A stretch of DNA of 10,148 nt from an uncultured Lysobacteraceae bacterium (GCA_946886995.1 CAMPJU010000030.1:1-10148), one strand, 5' to 3'. Positions 1-7,119 are shown, numbered from the stretch's first letter. The notes: generated from the letters alone by a model not told the origin. Program-made: numbers and translations.

Positions 1-1032
1 ATCGCCCTGGCGATCGTCCGCGACGTGCAGGCCAGCGAGGACATCGCGCAGGACGCCTTCCTGTCCGCCTGGCAGCACCTGCGGCGCCTGCAGAACCCGG
101 CCAGCTTCCTCCCCTGGCTGCGCCAGATCACGCGCAACCTCGCGCGCGACCACCTGCGCGCACAGCGCAACCGGCCGCTGGACGGACTGGGCGCCGAACT
201 GGCCATCGCCAGCGCTGCGGACCCGGCGCCCACGCCGGTCGAGCAGCTGGCCGCGGACGAACGCGAAGCCGCCGCGGCCGAACTGATCTCCGCCCTGCCC
301 GCCGACAGCCGCGAGGTGCTGCTGCTGTACTACCGCGAGGACCAGAGCTCGAAGCAGGTCGCGGCCTTGCTCGGGTTGAGCGACGCCGCCGTGCGCAAGC
401 GGCTGTCGCGCGCGCGGATGGCCCTGCGCGAAGACCTGCTCGAGCGCTTCGGCGCCTTCGCGCGCGGCAGCGCGCCGTCGGTCGCGTTCACCAGCGTGGT
501 GGCGACGGCGTTGACGTTCGCGGCGCCGCCCGCCGCGGCGAGCGGCCTCCTCGGCACGGTTGCCGCGGCCACGGGCGCCAAGACCGTCGGCAAGCTGCTG
601 CTCGGTGCCGCCGGCAGCCTCGGCATCGGCCTGGCCGGCGCGTTCGCCGGGATCTACCTGGGCCTGCGCAAGCAGCTCAAGGGCGCGATCGACGAGGAGG
701 AGCGCGCAGGCCTGATCCGCAGCGCCGTGGTCACGGGGCTGGCCACCATCGGCTTCCTGGTCGTGATCCTGGTCCTGGTGAAGGTCGACGACGGCTGGGT
801 GCTGCCGACGCTCGCGGCCCTCGCCTTCATGGCGGTGGTCACCTACCAGAGCGCCGTCGTGCAGCGCCGCGTGCTGGCGCGCCGGCATGCGCTGGAGGCG
901 CAGCGCGATCCGGTGGGCGCGGCCCGCACCCGACGACGCGAGCGCATCACCTGCTGGCTCGGTGCGATCGTCGGCCTGGGCTTCGGCCTGGGCGGCCTGT
1001 TCGCCGGCCTGGTGTCCTCCGGCCGCCTCTGA
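1..1032 (+). CDS. ECF-type RNA polymerase sigma factor with C-terminal membrane domain (5'-truncated)
   Basis: The frame is open from base 1 and its first residues (IALAIVRDVQASEDIAQDAF) already belong to sigma region 2, so the true start lies left of the window, perhaps some 40 residues away. The GTG at 25 is not a credible start. Region 2 runs to about residue 58 of the visible 343. Region 4 lies at about residues 95-138, with the helix-turn-helix around SSKQVAALLGLSDAAVRKRL. After it comes a long extension with four likely membrane segments, at about residues 197-223, 242-262, 266-287 and 316-340, separated by short charged loops. The sigma part would direct RNA polymerase to a stress or envelope regulon. 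The membrane tail suggests that the factor is held at the inner membrane or carries a built-in anti-sigma-like control. No anti-sigma gene lies downstream; the next gene is bpt, 28 bp away. The sigma call is firm; its regulon and the role of the tail are unknown. Confidence 0.9.
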   Translation: MALAIVRDVQASEDIAQDAFLSAWQHLRRLQNPASFLPWLRQITRNLARDHLRAQRNRPLDGLGAELAIASAADPAPTPVEQLAADEREAAAAELISALPADSREVLLLYYREDQSSKQVAALLGLSDAAVRKRLSRARMALREDLLERFGAFARGSAPSVAFTSVVATALTFAAPPAAASGLLGTVAAATGAKTVGKLLLGAAGSLGIGLAGAFAGIYLGLRKQLKGAIDEEERAGLIRSAVVTGLATIGFLVVILVLVKVDDGWVLPTLAALAFMAVVTYQSAVVQRRVLARRHALEAQRDPVGAARTRRRERITCWLGAIVGLGFGLGGLFAGLVSSGRL

Positions 1033-1048
1033 GTTCACGGGGCGGCGG

Positions 1049-1054
1049 TAAGCT
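1049..1054 (+). promoter_or_regulatory. TANNNT -10-like element of bpt, possible leaderless start
   Basis: TAAGCT lies exactly six bases before the bpt ATG, and there is no Shine-Dalgarno in the gap. The same spacing occurs at three other genes here (purT, 3546 and 7724). Transcription would then begin at the A of the ATG. No good -35 box is seen. This is inferred from the repeated pattern only. Confidence 0.45.
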
Positions 1055-1060
1055 CGCCCC

Positions 1061-1801
1061 ATGCGCACCGGCAAGCCCACCTCGCTGCACGAGGCCGATC
1101 GGCTGAAGCTGTTCCACAGCGGCGAGCATCCGTGCGGCTACTGGCCGCAGCGCACCGCGCGCGACCTGGTGCTGGACCCCCGCGACCCCCGCCTGCCGCA
1201 GCTGTATCCCATGACCCTGGACTGGGGCTTCCGCCGCTCCGGCGACCTCCTGTATCGCCCGCACTGCCGCGGCTGCCGCGCCTGCGTGGCGGTGCGCATC
1301 CCGGTCGATGGCTTCGCGCCCGATCGCGGCCAGCGCCGTTGCCTGGCGCGCAACGCGGATGTCCAGGTGCGCGTCCTGCCGGCGGAGCGCACGGACGAAC
1401 AGTTCGCGCTGTACCGGCACTACCTGTCCGCCCGGCACGCGGGTGGCGGCATGGACGGCCACGGCGCCGCGGAGTTCGACCAGTTCCTGGTCGGAAACTG
1501 GGCGGAGGGCCGGTTCCTGGAGTTCCGGGTCGACGGCAGGCTGCTCGCCGTCGCGGTGACCGACGTCACCGACGAAGCGCTGTCGGCGGTGTACACGTTC
1601 TACGACCCGGACGAGGCGGCGCGCTCGCTCGGGACCTTCGCGATCCTCGAGCAGGTCGCCTGGGCGCGGCGCACGGGCCGCGCGCACGTCTACCTCGGCT
1701 ACTGGATCGCGGGGCACCCGAAGATGGACTACAAGCGGCGCTTCCAGCCACTCGAGGGGTTCGACGGCCGCAGCTGGCAGCCGGTCACCGGGGGACCGTA
1801 G
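1061..1801 (+). CDS. bpt: Aspartate/glutamate leucyltransferase (bacterial arginyltransferase family)
   Basis: The 246-residue product matches the Bpt/ATE1 family over its whole length. Family features visible in order are the N-terminal segment with Cys25 (HPCGYWPQR), [18 protein letters not shown] with Cys69, Cys72 and Cys75, the RH-GGGMD block near residue 128, the [16 protein letters not shown] segment, and [19 protein letters not shown] followed by PLEGFDG. Known role of the family: it transfers leucine from Leu-tRNA to proteins with N-terminal Asp or Glu in the cytosol, marking them for ClpS/ClpAP degradation. The N-terminal cysteines are conserved, and in eukaryotic ATE1 this region binds an iron-sulfur cluster. 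The length is typical. The ATG is chosen because family similarity begins just inside it; there is no Shine-Dalgarno, but TAAGCT sits six bases upstream. The gene ends five bases before a convergent gene. Confidence 0.95.
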   Translation: MRTGKPTSLHEADRLKLFHSGEHPCGYWPQRTARDLVLDPRDPRLPQLYPMTLDWGFRRSGDLLYRPHCRGCRACVAVRIPVDGFAPDRGQRRCLARNADVQVRVLPAERTDEQFALYRHYLSARHAGGGMDGHGAAEFDQFLVGNWAEGRFLEFRVDGRLLAVAVTDVTDEALSAVYTFYDPDEAARSLGTFAILEQVAWARRTGRAHVYLGYWIAGHPKMDYKRRFQPLEGFDGRSWQPVTGGP

Positions 1802-1806
1802 GCGCG

Positions 1807-2268
1807 TCAGCGCTTGTTCTTCGCCGGGCCCTTCTTCGCGGTCTTCTTCGCGGCCTTCTTGACTGCCTTCTTCGGGGCTTTCTTCACCGCCTTCTTCGCG
1901 GCCTGCTTCGCCGGCTTCTTCGTGCCGGGCGGATGCGCGGGGCCGGCTTCCTCGTCATCGATCAACGGCGCGCGCGCGGGGGCCGGTTCCACCGCCGTGC
2001 GCGGGCCGAACCCGAACGCCGGGTCGGTGCGGGCGGAGACGATCATCCGCACCATGTTGGTCGGGAACATCAGTTCCAGGTCGAGTTCGCGCCCGTCGGT
2101 GGTGCGGCCCTCGAGCGTCAGCTGCGCGAGCGCGCCGCCGACGTCGATGTCCCGGCACAGGATGTGCGGCCCGCCCGGGCTGTCCTGCAGGTAGGGCTTG
2201 ATCGTGTCGCCCAGCGCTTCCATCGCGTTGGGAAAGAAGAAGACCGCATAACCGTTGAAATCGCTCAT
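1807..2268 (-). CDS. Small conserved-type protein with histone-H1-like Lys/Ala-rich tail
   Basis: The product has 153 residues. I do not recognise the N-terminal part (about residues 1-95, starting MSDFNGYAVFFFPNAMEALG), which looks like a compact soluble alpha/beta domain. A Pro/Ala/acidic linker with DDEE follows. The last 40 or so residues are a basic tail built on a four-residue KKAx period (KKAVKKAPKKAVKKAAKKTA). Such tails occur in bacterial H1-like and AlgP-type proteins and in other nucleic-acid-associated proteins, so binding of DNA, RNA or another polyanion is likely; the actual function is unknown. The start at 2268 is chosen because GAGAGG lies five bases before it. The same frame stays open upstream into purT antisense, but without a ribosome site. 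It lies 55 bp downstream of purT on the same strand and may be cotranscribed with it. Confidence 0.85.
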   Translation of the reverse strand: MSDFNGYAVFFFPNAMEALGDTIKPYLQDSPGGPHILCRDIDVGGALAQLTLEGRTTDGRELDLELMFPTNMVRMIVSARTDPAFGFGPRTAVEPAPARAPLIDDEEAGPAHPPGTKKPAKQAAKKAVKKAPKKAVKKAAKKTAKKGPAKNKR

Positions 2269-2295
2269 CGAAGCCTCTCGTGGAACCGGATGGGC

Positions 2296-2325
2296 AAAGC
2301 CGGGCGGATTAAAGCCGGGCGGATT
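2296..2325. repeat. Perfect 15-bp tandem direct repeat across the purT stop codon
   Basis: AAAGCCGGGCGGATT occurs twice with no gap, at 2296-2310 and 2311-2325. The second copy runs into the purT TAA (2324-2326). A degenerate partial copy (GGATGGGCAAAGCC) adjoins on the left. On the minus strand the copies lie between purT and the Lys-rich gene, and the junction creates TTTAAT, a weak -10-like hexamer. No stable hairpin is apparent. The role is unknown; it may be a simple slippage duplication. Confidence 0.85.
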
Positions 2326-3523
2326 ATCGAAGTTCGATGGTGAGCGCCGCGGCAGCGTCGCGCGCGGTGGCCCGCGCTTCATCGATCGACGCGCCGCGCG
2401 CCAGGGTGACGGCGACACGCCGCCTGCCGGCGACGACGGGCTTGCCGAACAGCCGCAGTGCGGTGCCCGGTGCCCGCAACGCCGCGTCGACATTGCCGAA
2501 CACCGGCACGCCGTGGCCCTGCGCCAGCACGGCGCAGGACGCGGCCGGGCCGGACTGGAGGATCTCCGGGACCGGCAGGCCGAGGATCGCGCGCGCATGC
2601 AGCGCGAATTCGCTCAGTTCCTGCGAGGCCAGGGTCACCAGGCCGGTGTCGTGCGGCCGCGGCGAGACTTCGCTGAACCAGACCCTGTCGCCCGCGACGA
2701 AGAACTCCATGCCGAACACGCCCCAGCCACCGAGGTCGTCGGCGACGGCGCGCGCCATCTCCTGCGCGCGCTGCAGGGCCAGCGGCGACATCGGCTGCGG
2801 CTGGAAGCTTTCGCGATAGTCGCCGTCCTCCTGCGTGTGCCCGATCGGCGCGCAGAACGACGTGCCGCCGGCATGGCGCACCGTCAGCAGCGTGATCTCG
2901 TAGTCGAAGTCGACGAAGCCCTCGACGATGACCCGCCCCGCACCGGCGCGCCCGCCGGTCTGCGCGTATTCCCACGCGGCGTCGACGTCCGCGGGCGTGC
3001 GCACCAGCGACTGGCCCTTGCCCGACGAGGACATCACCGGCTTGACCACGCAGGGCAGGCCGATCGCGTCGACCGCCGCGCGGTAGTCGTCCAGCGTGTC
3101 GACGAAGCGATAGGGCGAGGTCGGGATGCCCAGCGTCTCCGCCGCCAGCCGGCGGATGCCCTCGCGGTCCATCGTCAGGCGCGCGGCGCGGGCCGTGGGG
3201 ATGACGCGTCGCCCCTCGCCCGCCGCATCGAACCCGCGCTCGAGCTCGAGCAGCGTGTCCGTATGGATCGCCTCGATCTCCGGCACCACCAGGTGCGGGC
3301 GCTCGCGCTCGACCAGGGCGCGCACCGCGGCGCCGTCCAGCATGTCCAGCACGTGGCTGCGGTGCGCGACCTGCATCGCCGGGGCGTCGGCGTAGCGGTC
3401 GGCGGCGATGACCTCCACGCCGAAGCGCTGCAGTTCGATCGCCACTTCCTTGCCCAGTTCGCCCGCGCCGAGCAGCAGGACGCGGGTGGCATGCGGGGAC
3501 AGCGGAGTGCCGATCGTGGTCAT
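2324..3523 (-). CDS. purT: Formate-dependent phosphoribosylglycinamide formyltransferase (GAR transformylase 2)
   Basis: The 399-residue product is collinear with E. coli PurT (392 residues). It has the N-terminal Rossmann-type segment [20 protein letters not shown] with [19 protein letters not shown], the VVPEIEAI block, the ATP-grasp lysine region [25 protein letters not shown], and the metal/phosphate segment [12 protein letters not shown]. Known reaction: formate, ATP and 5'-phosphoribosylglycinamide give formyl-GAR, ADP and phosphate, which is step three of purine synthesis in the cytosol and an alternative to folate-dependent PurN. The ATG at 3523 gives the expected N-terminus. There is no good Shine-Dalgarno, but TAAACT lies six bases upstream. 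It is divergent from the gene at 3546, with 22 bp between the start codons. No PurR-like operator was seen. Confidence 0.97.
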   Translation of the reverse strand: MTTIGTPLSPHATRVLLLGAGELGKEVAIELQRFGVEVIAADRYADAPAMQVAHRSHVLDMLDGAAVRALVERERPHLVVPEIEAIHTDTLLELERGFDAAGEGRRVIPTARAARLTMDREGIRRLAAETLGIPTSPYRFVDTLDDYRAAVDAIGLPCVVKPVMSSSGKGQSLVRTPADVDAAWEYAQTGGRAGAGRVIVEGFVDFDYEITLLTVRHAGGTSFCAPIGHTQEDGDYRESFQPQPMSPLALQRAQEMARAVADDLGGWGVFGMEFFVAGDRVWFSEVSPRPHDTGLVTLASQELSEFALHARAILGLPVPEILQSGPAASCAVLAQGHGVPVFGNVDAALRAPGTALRLFGKPVVAGRRRVAVTLARGASIDEARATARDAAAALTIELR

Positions 3524-3529
3524 CCGAGC

Positions 3530-3535
3530 AGTTTA
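3530..3535 (-). promoter_or_regulatory. TANNNT -10-like element of purT, overlapping the divergent promoter
   Basis: On the minus strand TAAACT ends six bases before the purT ATG. It shares bases 3534-3535 with the TATCCT element of the divergent gene, so two polymerases could not occupy both at once. Inferred from motif and spacing only. Confidence 0.45.
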
Positions 3536-3539
3536 TCCT
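3534..3539 (+). promoter_or_regulatory. TANNNT -10-like element of the propeller gene, possible leaderless start
   Basis: TATCCT lies exactly six bases before the ATG at 3546, and no Shine-Dalgarno fits in between. It overlaps the minus-strand TAAACT of purT. No clear -35 is seen; it would lie inside the first codons of purT. Confidence 0.45.
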
Positions 3540-3545
3540 GCACCG

Positions 3546-4460
3546 ATGCGTCGACCGATCCGCTTCCTCGTCGTCCTGCCACTGCTGGGCCTGCTTGCCG
3601 CGGGCGCCGGCTGCGCGCTCTCGCCCCAGCCGTTCGCACAGTTGGCGGGGCTGTTGCTCGACGAGCGGCTGGACGAAGTGAGCGGGCTGGCCGCCTCCCG
3701 GCGCCACGACGACGTGCTGTGGGCGATCAACGACGGTGGCAACGGCGCGTACCTGCATGCGATCGGCACCCGCGGGCAGCACCACGCGACCATCGCGGTC
3801 GACGGCATCGCCAACACCGACTGGGAAGACCTGGCCGCATTCCAGGCCGACGGCCGCCATTACCTGCTGGTCGCCGACACCGGCGACAACGGCGGCCTCC
3901 GGCACACGCTGCAGCTGCACGTGATCGAGGAACCGGGCGAGGTGCGCGACGGCGCGCGGGTCGAGGCCGCCTGGTCCGTGGCGTTCCGCTGGCCGGACGG
4001 CCCGCTGGATTGCGAGGCGGTCGCGGTCGACGCGGCGGCGGGGGAAGTCCTGCTGGTCTCGAAGCGGCGCGACCCGGCAGAACTGTTCTCGGTGCCCCTC
4101 CGGCCCGGCACGCACGAGGTCCAGGTGGCCCGGCGGATCGGCACGCTCGCCGGCGTGCCGCGCGCCTCGGAGACGGAGCGCCGGGACGACCCGGAGCGCG
4201 CCCGGCTGCGTGGCCAGGTGACCGCCGCGGACCTGGCGCCCGACGGGCGCACCCTCGCGGTGATGACCTACGACAACGTGCTGCTGTACGACCAGGGCGA
4301 TGCCGGCTGGGGCGCGGCGGTCGCCCGTCGCCCGCACGTCCGCGACCTCACCCTGCTTCCCCAGGCCGAGGCGATCGCATGGACCGCGGACGGGCCCTCG
4401 CTCTACGCCACCGGCGAGTTCCGTCCCGCGCCGCTGCTCCTCCTTAGCCCCGACCTGTAG
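3546..4460 (+). CDS. Exported beta-propeller-like protein of unknown function
   Basis: The product has 304 residues. It starts with a clear export signal: RRPIR, then the hydrophobic run [16 protein letters not shown]. Cys23 follows GAG, so the lipobox lacks the usual Leu/Val/Ile at -3, and lipidation is uncertain. The mature part has the look of a repeated-sheet propeller: [76 protein letters not shown] and a late [16 protein letters not shown]. The set of 'WAINDGGN', 'NTDWEDLA' and 'ADTGDN' resembles a family of secreted hypothetical proteins with esterase-like or phytase-like propellers, but no catalytic set is evident, so I give no enzyme function. The ATG is chosen because the signal peptide begins there; the frame extends upstream only as antisense to purT. 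Confidence 0.85.
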   Translation: MRRPIRFLVVLPLLGLLAAGAGCALSPQPFAQLAGLLLDERLDEVSGLAASRRHDDVLWAINDGGNGAYLHAIGTRGQHHATIAVDGIANTDWEDLAAFQADGRHYLLVADTGDNGGLRHTLQLHVIEEPGEVRDGARVEAAWSVAFRWPDGPLDCEAVAVDAAAGEVLLVSKRRDPAELFSVPLRPGTHEVQVARRIGTLAGVPRASETERRDDPERARLRGQVTAADLAPDGRTLAVMTYDNVLLYDQGDAGWGAAVARRPHVRDLTLLPQAEAIAWTADGPSLYATGEFRPAPLLLLSPDL

Positions 4461-4484
4461 GCACCACCGTTCGTCGGGAACCAG

Positions 4485-4514
4485 TTGCGGAATGTGATAT
4501 CAATTTGATATCAC
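4485..4514 (+). promoter_or_regulatory. Putative promoter of the SPFH cluster
   Basis: TTGCGG (4485-4490) and TATCAC (4509-4514) are 18 bp apart, which would place the transcript start near 4521 and give a leader of about 40 bases to the ATG at 4562. The -10 lies inside the second half of the palindrome at 4494-4514, so a bound repressor would block it. The match to consensus is moderate and this is inference. Confidence 0.35.
4494..4514. promoter_or_regulatory. Perfect 21-bp palindromic operator: two TGATATCA boxes 11 bp apart
   Basis: The arms GTGATATCAA and TTGATATCAC are exact reverse complements around a single central T. Each arm holds the self-complementary octamer TGATATCA (4495-4502 and 4506-4513), with an 11-bp centre-to-centre distance, one helical turn. 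It is strikingly AT-rich for this DNA and occurs once in the window. Known Arc operators are 21 bp long with two dimer sites about 11 bp apart, and MetJ also binds tandem 8-bp palindromes. The Arc-like protein encoded at 5427-5630 is therefore the natural candidate ligand (inference). Confidence 0.75.
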
Positions 4515-4561
4515 TACTCCGTGGCCGCCGGGAGGTCCCGGCGCGATGGAGGGGAAGGCAA

Positions 4562-5425
4562 ATGAAAGAGAATCCGATGCGGTCCTGGCCCGGCATCCCG
4601 ATGCTGCTGCTGTTCCTGGTGCTGGTGGCGGCCGCGGTGTGGCTGTTCGTGTCCGGCGTGCGCAACGAGGGGATCGCGATGGCGATCGGCGGCATCCTCC
4701 TCGGGCTGGGCAGCCTGCTGATGATGATCGGCCTGTACATGGTCGAGCCGAACCAGGCCGCGGTCGTCAGCCTGTTCGGCAAGTACGTGGGCACCGTCAA
4801 GGAGCAGGGGCTGCGCTGGAACAACCCCTTCTACTCCAAGCGCAAGGTGTCGCTGCGGGTGCGCAACTTCGAGAGCGGCAAGCTCAAGGTCAACGAACTG
4901 GATGGCAGCCCGATCGAGATCGCGGCCGTGATCGTCTGGCGGGTGGTCGATTCGGCCGAGGCGGTGTTCAACGTCGACGACTACGAGAGCTTCGTGCACA
5001 TCCAGTCCGAGGCCGCGCTGCGCGCGATGGCCACGGCGTATCCGTACGACCAGCACGAGGAAGGACAGGTCTCGCTGCGCAGCCATCCGGTCGAGATCAG
5101 CGAGCGGCTCAAGCAGCAGCTCGACGAGCGCCTGACCGAAGCCGGCGTCGACGTGATCGACGCGCGCATCAGCCACCTGGCGTACGCGCCGGAAATCGCG
5201 CACGCGATGCTGCAGCGCCAGCAGGCGAACGCGGTGATCGCGGCGCGCACCCGGATCGTCGCCGGCGCGGTCGGCATGGTCGAGATGGCACTGGCCGAAC
5301 TGCAGAAGAACGGCGTCGTGCAACTGGACGAGGAGCGCAAGGCGGCGATGGTCAGCAACCTGCTGGTGGTGCTGTGCGGCGACCGGTCGACGCAGCCCAT
5401 CGTGAACGCAGGGACGCTGTACTGA
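4562..5425 (+). CDS. SPFH/band-7 domain membrane protein (slipin/stomatin-like)
   Basis: The product has 287 residues. Two hydrophobic segments at about 13-31 and 38-60 form an N-terminal membrane hairpin, followed directly by an SPFH domain (about 59-250). Visible blocks are [28 protein letters not shown], a region around [20 protein letters not shown], the QSEAALR helix and [20 protein letters not shown] leading into a coiled, Ala-rich C-terminal helix. SPFH proteins assemble into ring-like or microdomain scaffolds in membranes and often regulate proteases or stress responses; the partner here is not evident. The ATG at 4562 follows a strong GGAGGGGAAGG ribosome site; an upstream TTG at 4505 falls inside the operator and is rejected. 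It is the first gene of a five-gene cluster; the next start is one base after its stop. Confidence 0.93.
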   Translation: MKENPMRSWPGIPMLLLFLVLVAAAVWLFVSGVRNEGIAMAIGGILLGLGSLLMMIGLYMVEPNQAAVVSLFGKYVGTVKEQGLRWNNPFYSKRKVSLRVRNFESGKLKVNELDGSPIEIAAVIVWRVVDSAEAVFNVDDYESFVHIQSEAALRAMATAYPYDQHEEGQVSLRSHPVEISERLKQQLDERLTEAGVDVIDARISHLAYAPEIAHAMLQRQQANAVIAARTRIVAGAVGMVEMALAELQKNGVVQLDEERKAAMVSNLLVVLCGDRSTQPIVNAGTLY

Positions 5426-5426
5426 C

Positions 5427-5630
5427 GTGGCCGAAAAGAAGGCCTACCCGCTGCGCATCAACGCCGAGATCCTGTCGGCGGCGCAGCGCTGGGCCGACGA
5501 CGAGCTGCGCAGCCTCAACGCACAGATCGAGTACGTGCTGCGCGACGCGCTGCGCAAGGCGGGGCGCCTGCCCGGCCCCGGCGCCGGCGACGCCGCGCAC
5601 GACGACGGACGCAAGGAGAAGAAGAAATGA
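5427..5630 (+). CDS. Arc-like ribbon-helix-helix DNA-binding protein
   Basis: This 67-residue protein has the small Arc-type ribbon-helix-helix layout: a beta strand at about 6-14 ([11 protein letters not shown]), helix A ([14 protein letters not shown]) and helix B beginning with the hallmark [18 protein letters not shown]. The last 20 residues are a charged, disordered tail ending in KEKKK. Family members bind DNA as dimers of dimers, inserting the ribbon into the major groove of tandem palindromic half-sites. The GTG at 5427 starts one base after the SPFH stop, with AGGGA about 12 bases upstream. The ATG of the next gene overlaps its TGA. The operator at 4494-4514 has the spacing expected for such a protein, so autoregulation of the cluster is likely but inferred. 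Confidence 0.88.
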   Translation: MAEKKAYPLRINAEILSAAQRWADDELRSLNAQIEYVLRDALRKAGRLPGPGAGDAAHDDGRKEKKK

Positions 5631-5800
5631 ACGGACGACGCTGGACCTACAAGGTGGTCGACATCAAGGGGACGTTCAACACGCCCAAGGCGGACGTGGT
5701 GCAGGACGCGCTCAACCAGCTGGGCCTGCAGGGATGGGAGCTGGTCTCCGCACTGCAGGTCAGCATGTCGATCCGCCTCTATCTGAAGAAGGAACAGTGA
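5627..5800 (+). CDS. DUF4177-type small protein (57 residues)
   Basis: A short gene begins at the ATG overlapping the stop of the Arc-like gene (ATGA), with AAGGAG eight bases before it, and ends in TGA at 5798-5800. The 57-residue product begins [15 protein letters not shown] and has the features of DUF4177 proteins: an N-terminal W-x-YKVV strand, a helix DALNQLGLQGWELV with the conserved GWELV turn, and a closing strand ending in LYLKK. There is no signal peptide or membrane segment. Function is unknown for the family. Its placement between a DNA-binding protein and a hydrolase, with overlapping codons on both sides, argues that it is translated and that it works with the cluster. It could be a small partner of the Arc-like or SPFH protein, but nothing in the sequence proves this. 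Confidence 0.88.
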   Translation: MNGRRWTYKVVDIKGTFNTPKADVVQDALNQLGLQGWELVSALQVSMSIRLYLKKEQ

Positions 5801-7119
5801 TGAACCGATCCTTGTCCCGTTTGTTCGCCGTCGCCTTCGCGCTGTGCGTCCCGCTGGCCGCGATGGCCGCGCAACCGAAGCCCGTCGCCGACCCCGTCGC
5901 GCGCGCCACCACCCTGCTCGACCACCTGGACGCCGGCGAATTCTCGGACGCCGAAGCGATGTTCACCGCACAGATGGCGCAGGCCGTCCCGGCCGACAAG
6001 CTGCAGGCGCTGTGGGAGGCGTTGCCGCAGCAGGCCGGACCGTCGTCGGGACGCGGATTGCCCGTCGTGGCGGCGGATGGCGACATCCGCGTGGTGACCG
6101 TGCCGTTGAAGCATGCCGTGCCGTTGCAGGCGAAGATCGCGGTGCAGCCGGATGGCCGGATCGCAGGCCTGTTCATCCAGCCGGCCCCGCCGCCGCCCGC
6201 GGACGCACCTGCCGCCGATGCCGGGTTCGCGGAGCGTGACTTCGCCGTGGACGGACTGCCGGGCACGCTGGCGATGCCGGCCGGCGCCAGCGCCGACACA
6301 CCGGTGCCGGCGGTCGTGCTGGTGCACGGTTCCGGTCCGCATGACCGGGACGAGACGATCGGCCCGAACCGCCCGTTCCTCGACATCGCACGCGGCCTCG
6401 CCGCCAAGGGCATCGCGGTCCTGCGCTACGAGAAGCGCACCAAGGCGCGCCCGCAGGAGTTCGCGGACGGCGCGTTCGACATGGACGACGAGACGACCGA
6501 CGACGCGGTCGCGGCCGTCGCGGCGTTGCGTGACGTCGAGGGCATCGATCCGGCACGCGTGTACGTGCTCGGCCACAGCCAGGGGGCGATGCTGGCGCCG
6601 CGCATCGCGCTGCAGTCCGGCGATGTCGCAGGCCTGGTGATGCTCGCCACGCCGGCGCGCGCGTTGCTCGACCTGCTGCCGGAACAGAACCGCTACCTGC
6701 TCGGCCTGGACGGCGGCATCAGCGCCGACGAACAGGCGTTCCTCGACCAGCTGGACGCACAGATCGCCGCGGCGCGCAGCGATGCCGACGTCGCCGCGTC
6801 CGCCCTGCCCCTCGGCCTGCCCGCCGGCTACTGGCGTGCGTTCGACGCGATCGATCCGGTGGCCGATGCCCGCGCCACCGACGTACCGCTGTTGATCCTG
6901 CATGGCGGCCGCGACATCCAGGTCGTCAATACGGACTGGCAACTCTGGCTGGACGCCTTCGGCGACGATCCGCGCGCGACGCTGCGCGCCTACCCCGCCC
7001 TGAACCACCTCGGCATCGCGGGCGAAGGCCCCGGCAACCTCGCCGAATACCAGCAGGCCGGCCATGTCGACGCGACCCTGATCGCCGACATCGCTGCCTG
7101 GATCCAGGCCCGCCCATGA
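5800..7119 (+). CDS. Exported alpha/beta hydrolase with DUF3887-like N-terminal domain
   Basis: The product has 439 residues. A signal peptide (about 1-23, SRLFAVAFALCVPLAAMA) is followed by a DUF3887-like domain at about 30-130 (ATTLLDHLDAGEFSDAEAMF through AKIAVQPDGRIAGLFIQPA), a Pro/Ala linker, and an alpha/beta hydrolase domain from about 155. The triad is visible: nucleophile Ser260 in GHSQG, Asp372 in HGGRD, His403 in LNHLG. The oxyanion segment HGSGPHDRDE starts at His176. Such proteins are probably periplasmic or secreted esterases or acyl-peptide-type hydrolases; the substrate is unknown. The ATG at 5800 overlaps the stop of the small gene before it (TGATG), with AAGGAA five bases upstream. 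The TGA overlaps the next ATG. The frame continues open far upstream, but that part is antisense or out of frame to the SPFH gene. Confidence 0.93.
   Translation: MNRSLSRLFAVAFALCVPLAAMAAQPKPVADPVARATTLLDHLDAGEFSDAEAMFTAQMAQAVPADKLQALWEALPQQAGPSSGRGLPVVAADGDIRVVTVPLKHAVPLQAKIAVQPDGRIAGLFIQPAPPPPADAPAADAGFAERDFAVDGLPGTLAMPAGASADTPVPAVVLVHGSGPHDRDETIGPNRPFLDIARGLAAKGIAVLRYEKRTKARPQEFADGAFDMDDETTDDAVAAVAALRDVEGIDPARVYVLGHSQGAMLAPRIALQSGDVAGLVMLATPARALLDLLPEQNRYLLGLDGGISADEQAFLDQLDAQIAAARSDADVAASALPLGLPAGYWRAFDAIDPVADARATDVPLLILHGGRDIQVVNTDWQLWLDAFGDDPRATLRAYPALNHLGIAGEGPGNLAEYQQAGHVDATLIADIAAWIQARP

Noticed and set aside
1802..1816. Small GCGC-GTCA-GCGC inverted repeat at the bpt convergent junction as a terminator
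   Set aside because: Only four pairs and no T-tract; too weak to call.
1814..2194. Plus-strand frame encoding a striking Phe/Ala-rich hydrophobic stretch, resembling membrane helices
   Set aside because: It is the antisense of the KKAx lysine tail (AAG codons read as CTT/TTC), with no ribosome site and no family resemblance.
1132..2343. 403-codon open frame on the plus strand
   Set aside because: It overlaps bpt in another frame and the Lys-rich gene in antisense; its product is Arg/Pro/Ala-rich low-complexity sequence, the usual shadow of high-GC coding DNA.
2379..4337. 652-codon minus-strand open frame
   Set aside because: A frame-shifted shadow over purT and antisense to the propeller gene; purT itself is intact and well conserved in its own frame.
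2255..4447. 730-codon plus-strand open frame
   Set aside because: Antisense to purT and out of frame with the propeller gene; composition is Arg/His/Asp-rich noise.
4505..4561. TTG start giving an SPFH protein 19 residues longer
   Set aside because: The codon lies within the palindromic operator, and the ATG at 4562 has a strong GGAGG site.
4546..5799. Upstream extension of the hydrolase frame, making an 857-residue protein
   Set aside because: This part is out of frame with the clearly conserved SPFH gene, and the hydrolase has a good signal peptide and ribosome site at 5800.
5779..7065. 428-codon minus-strand open frame
   Set aside because: Antisense to the hydrolase, which has a complete catalytic triad; the product is compositionally biased.
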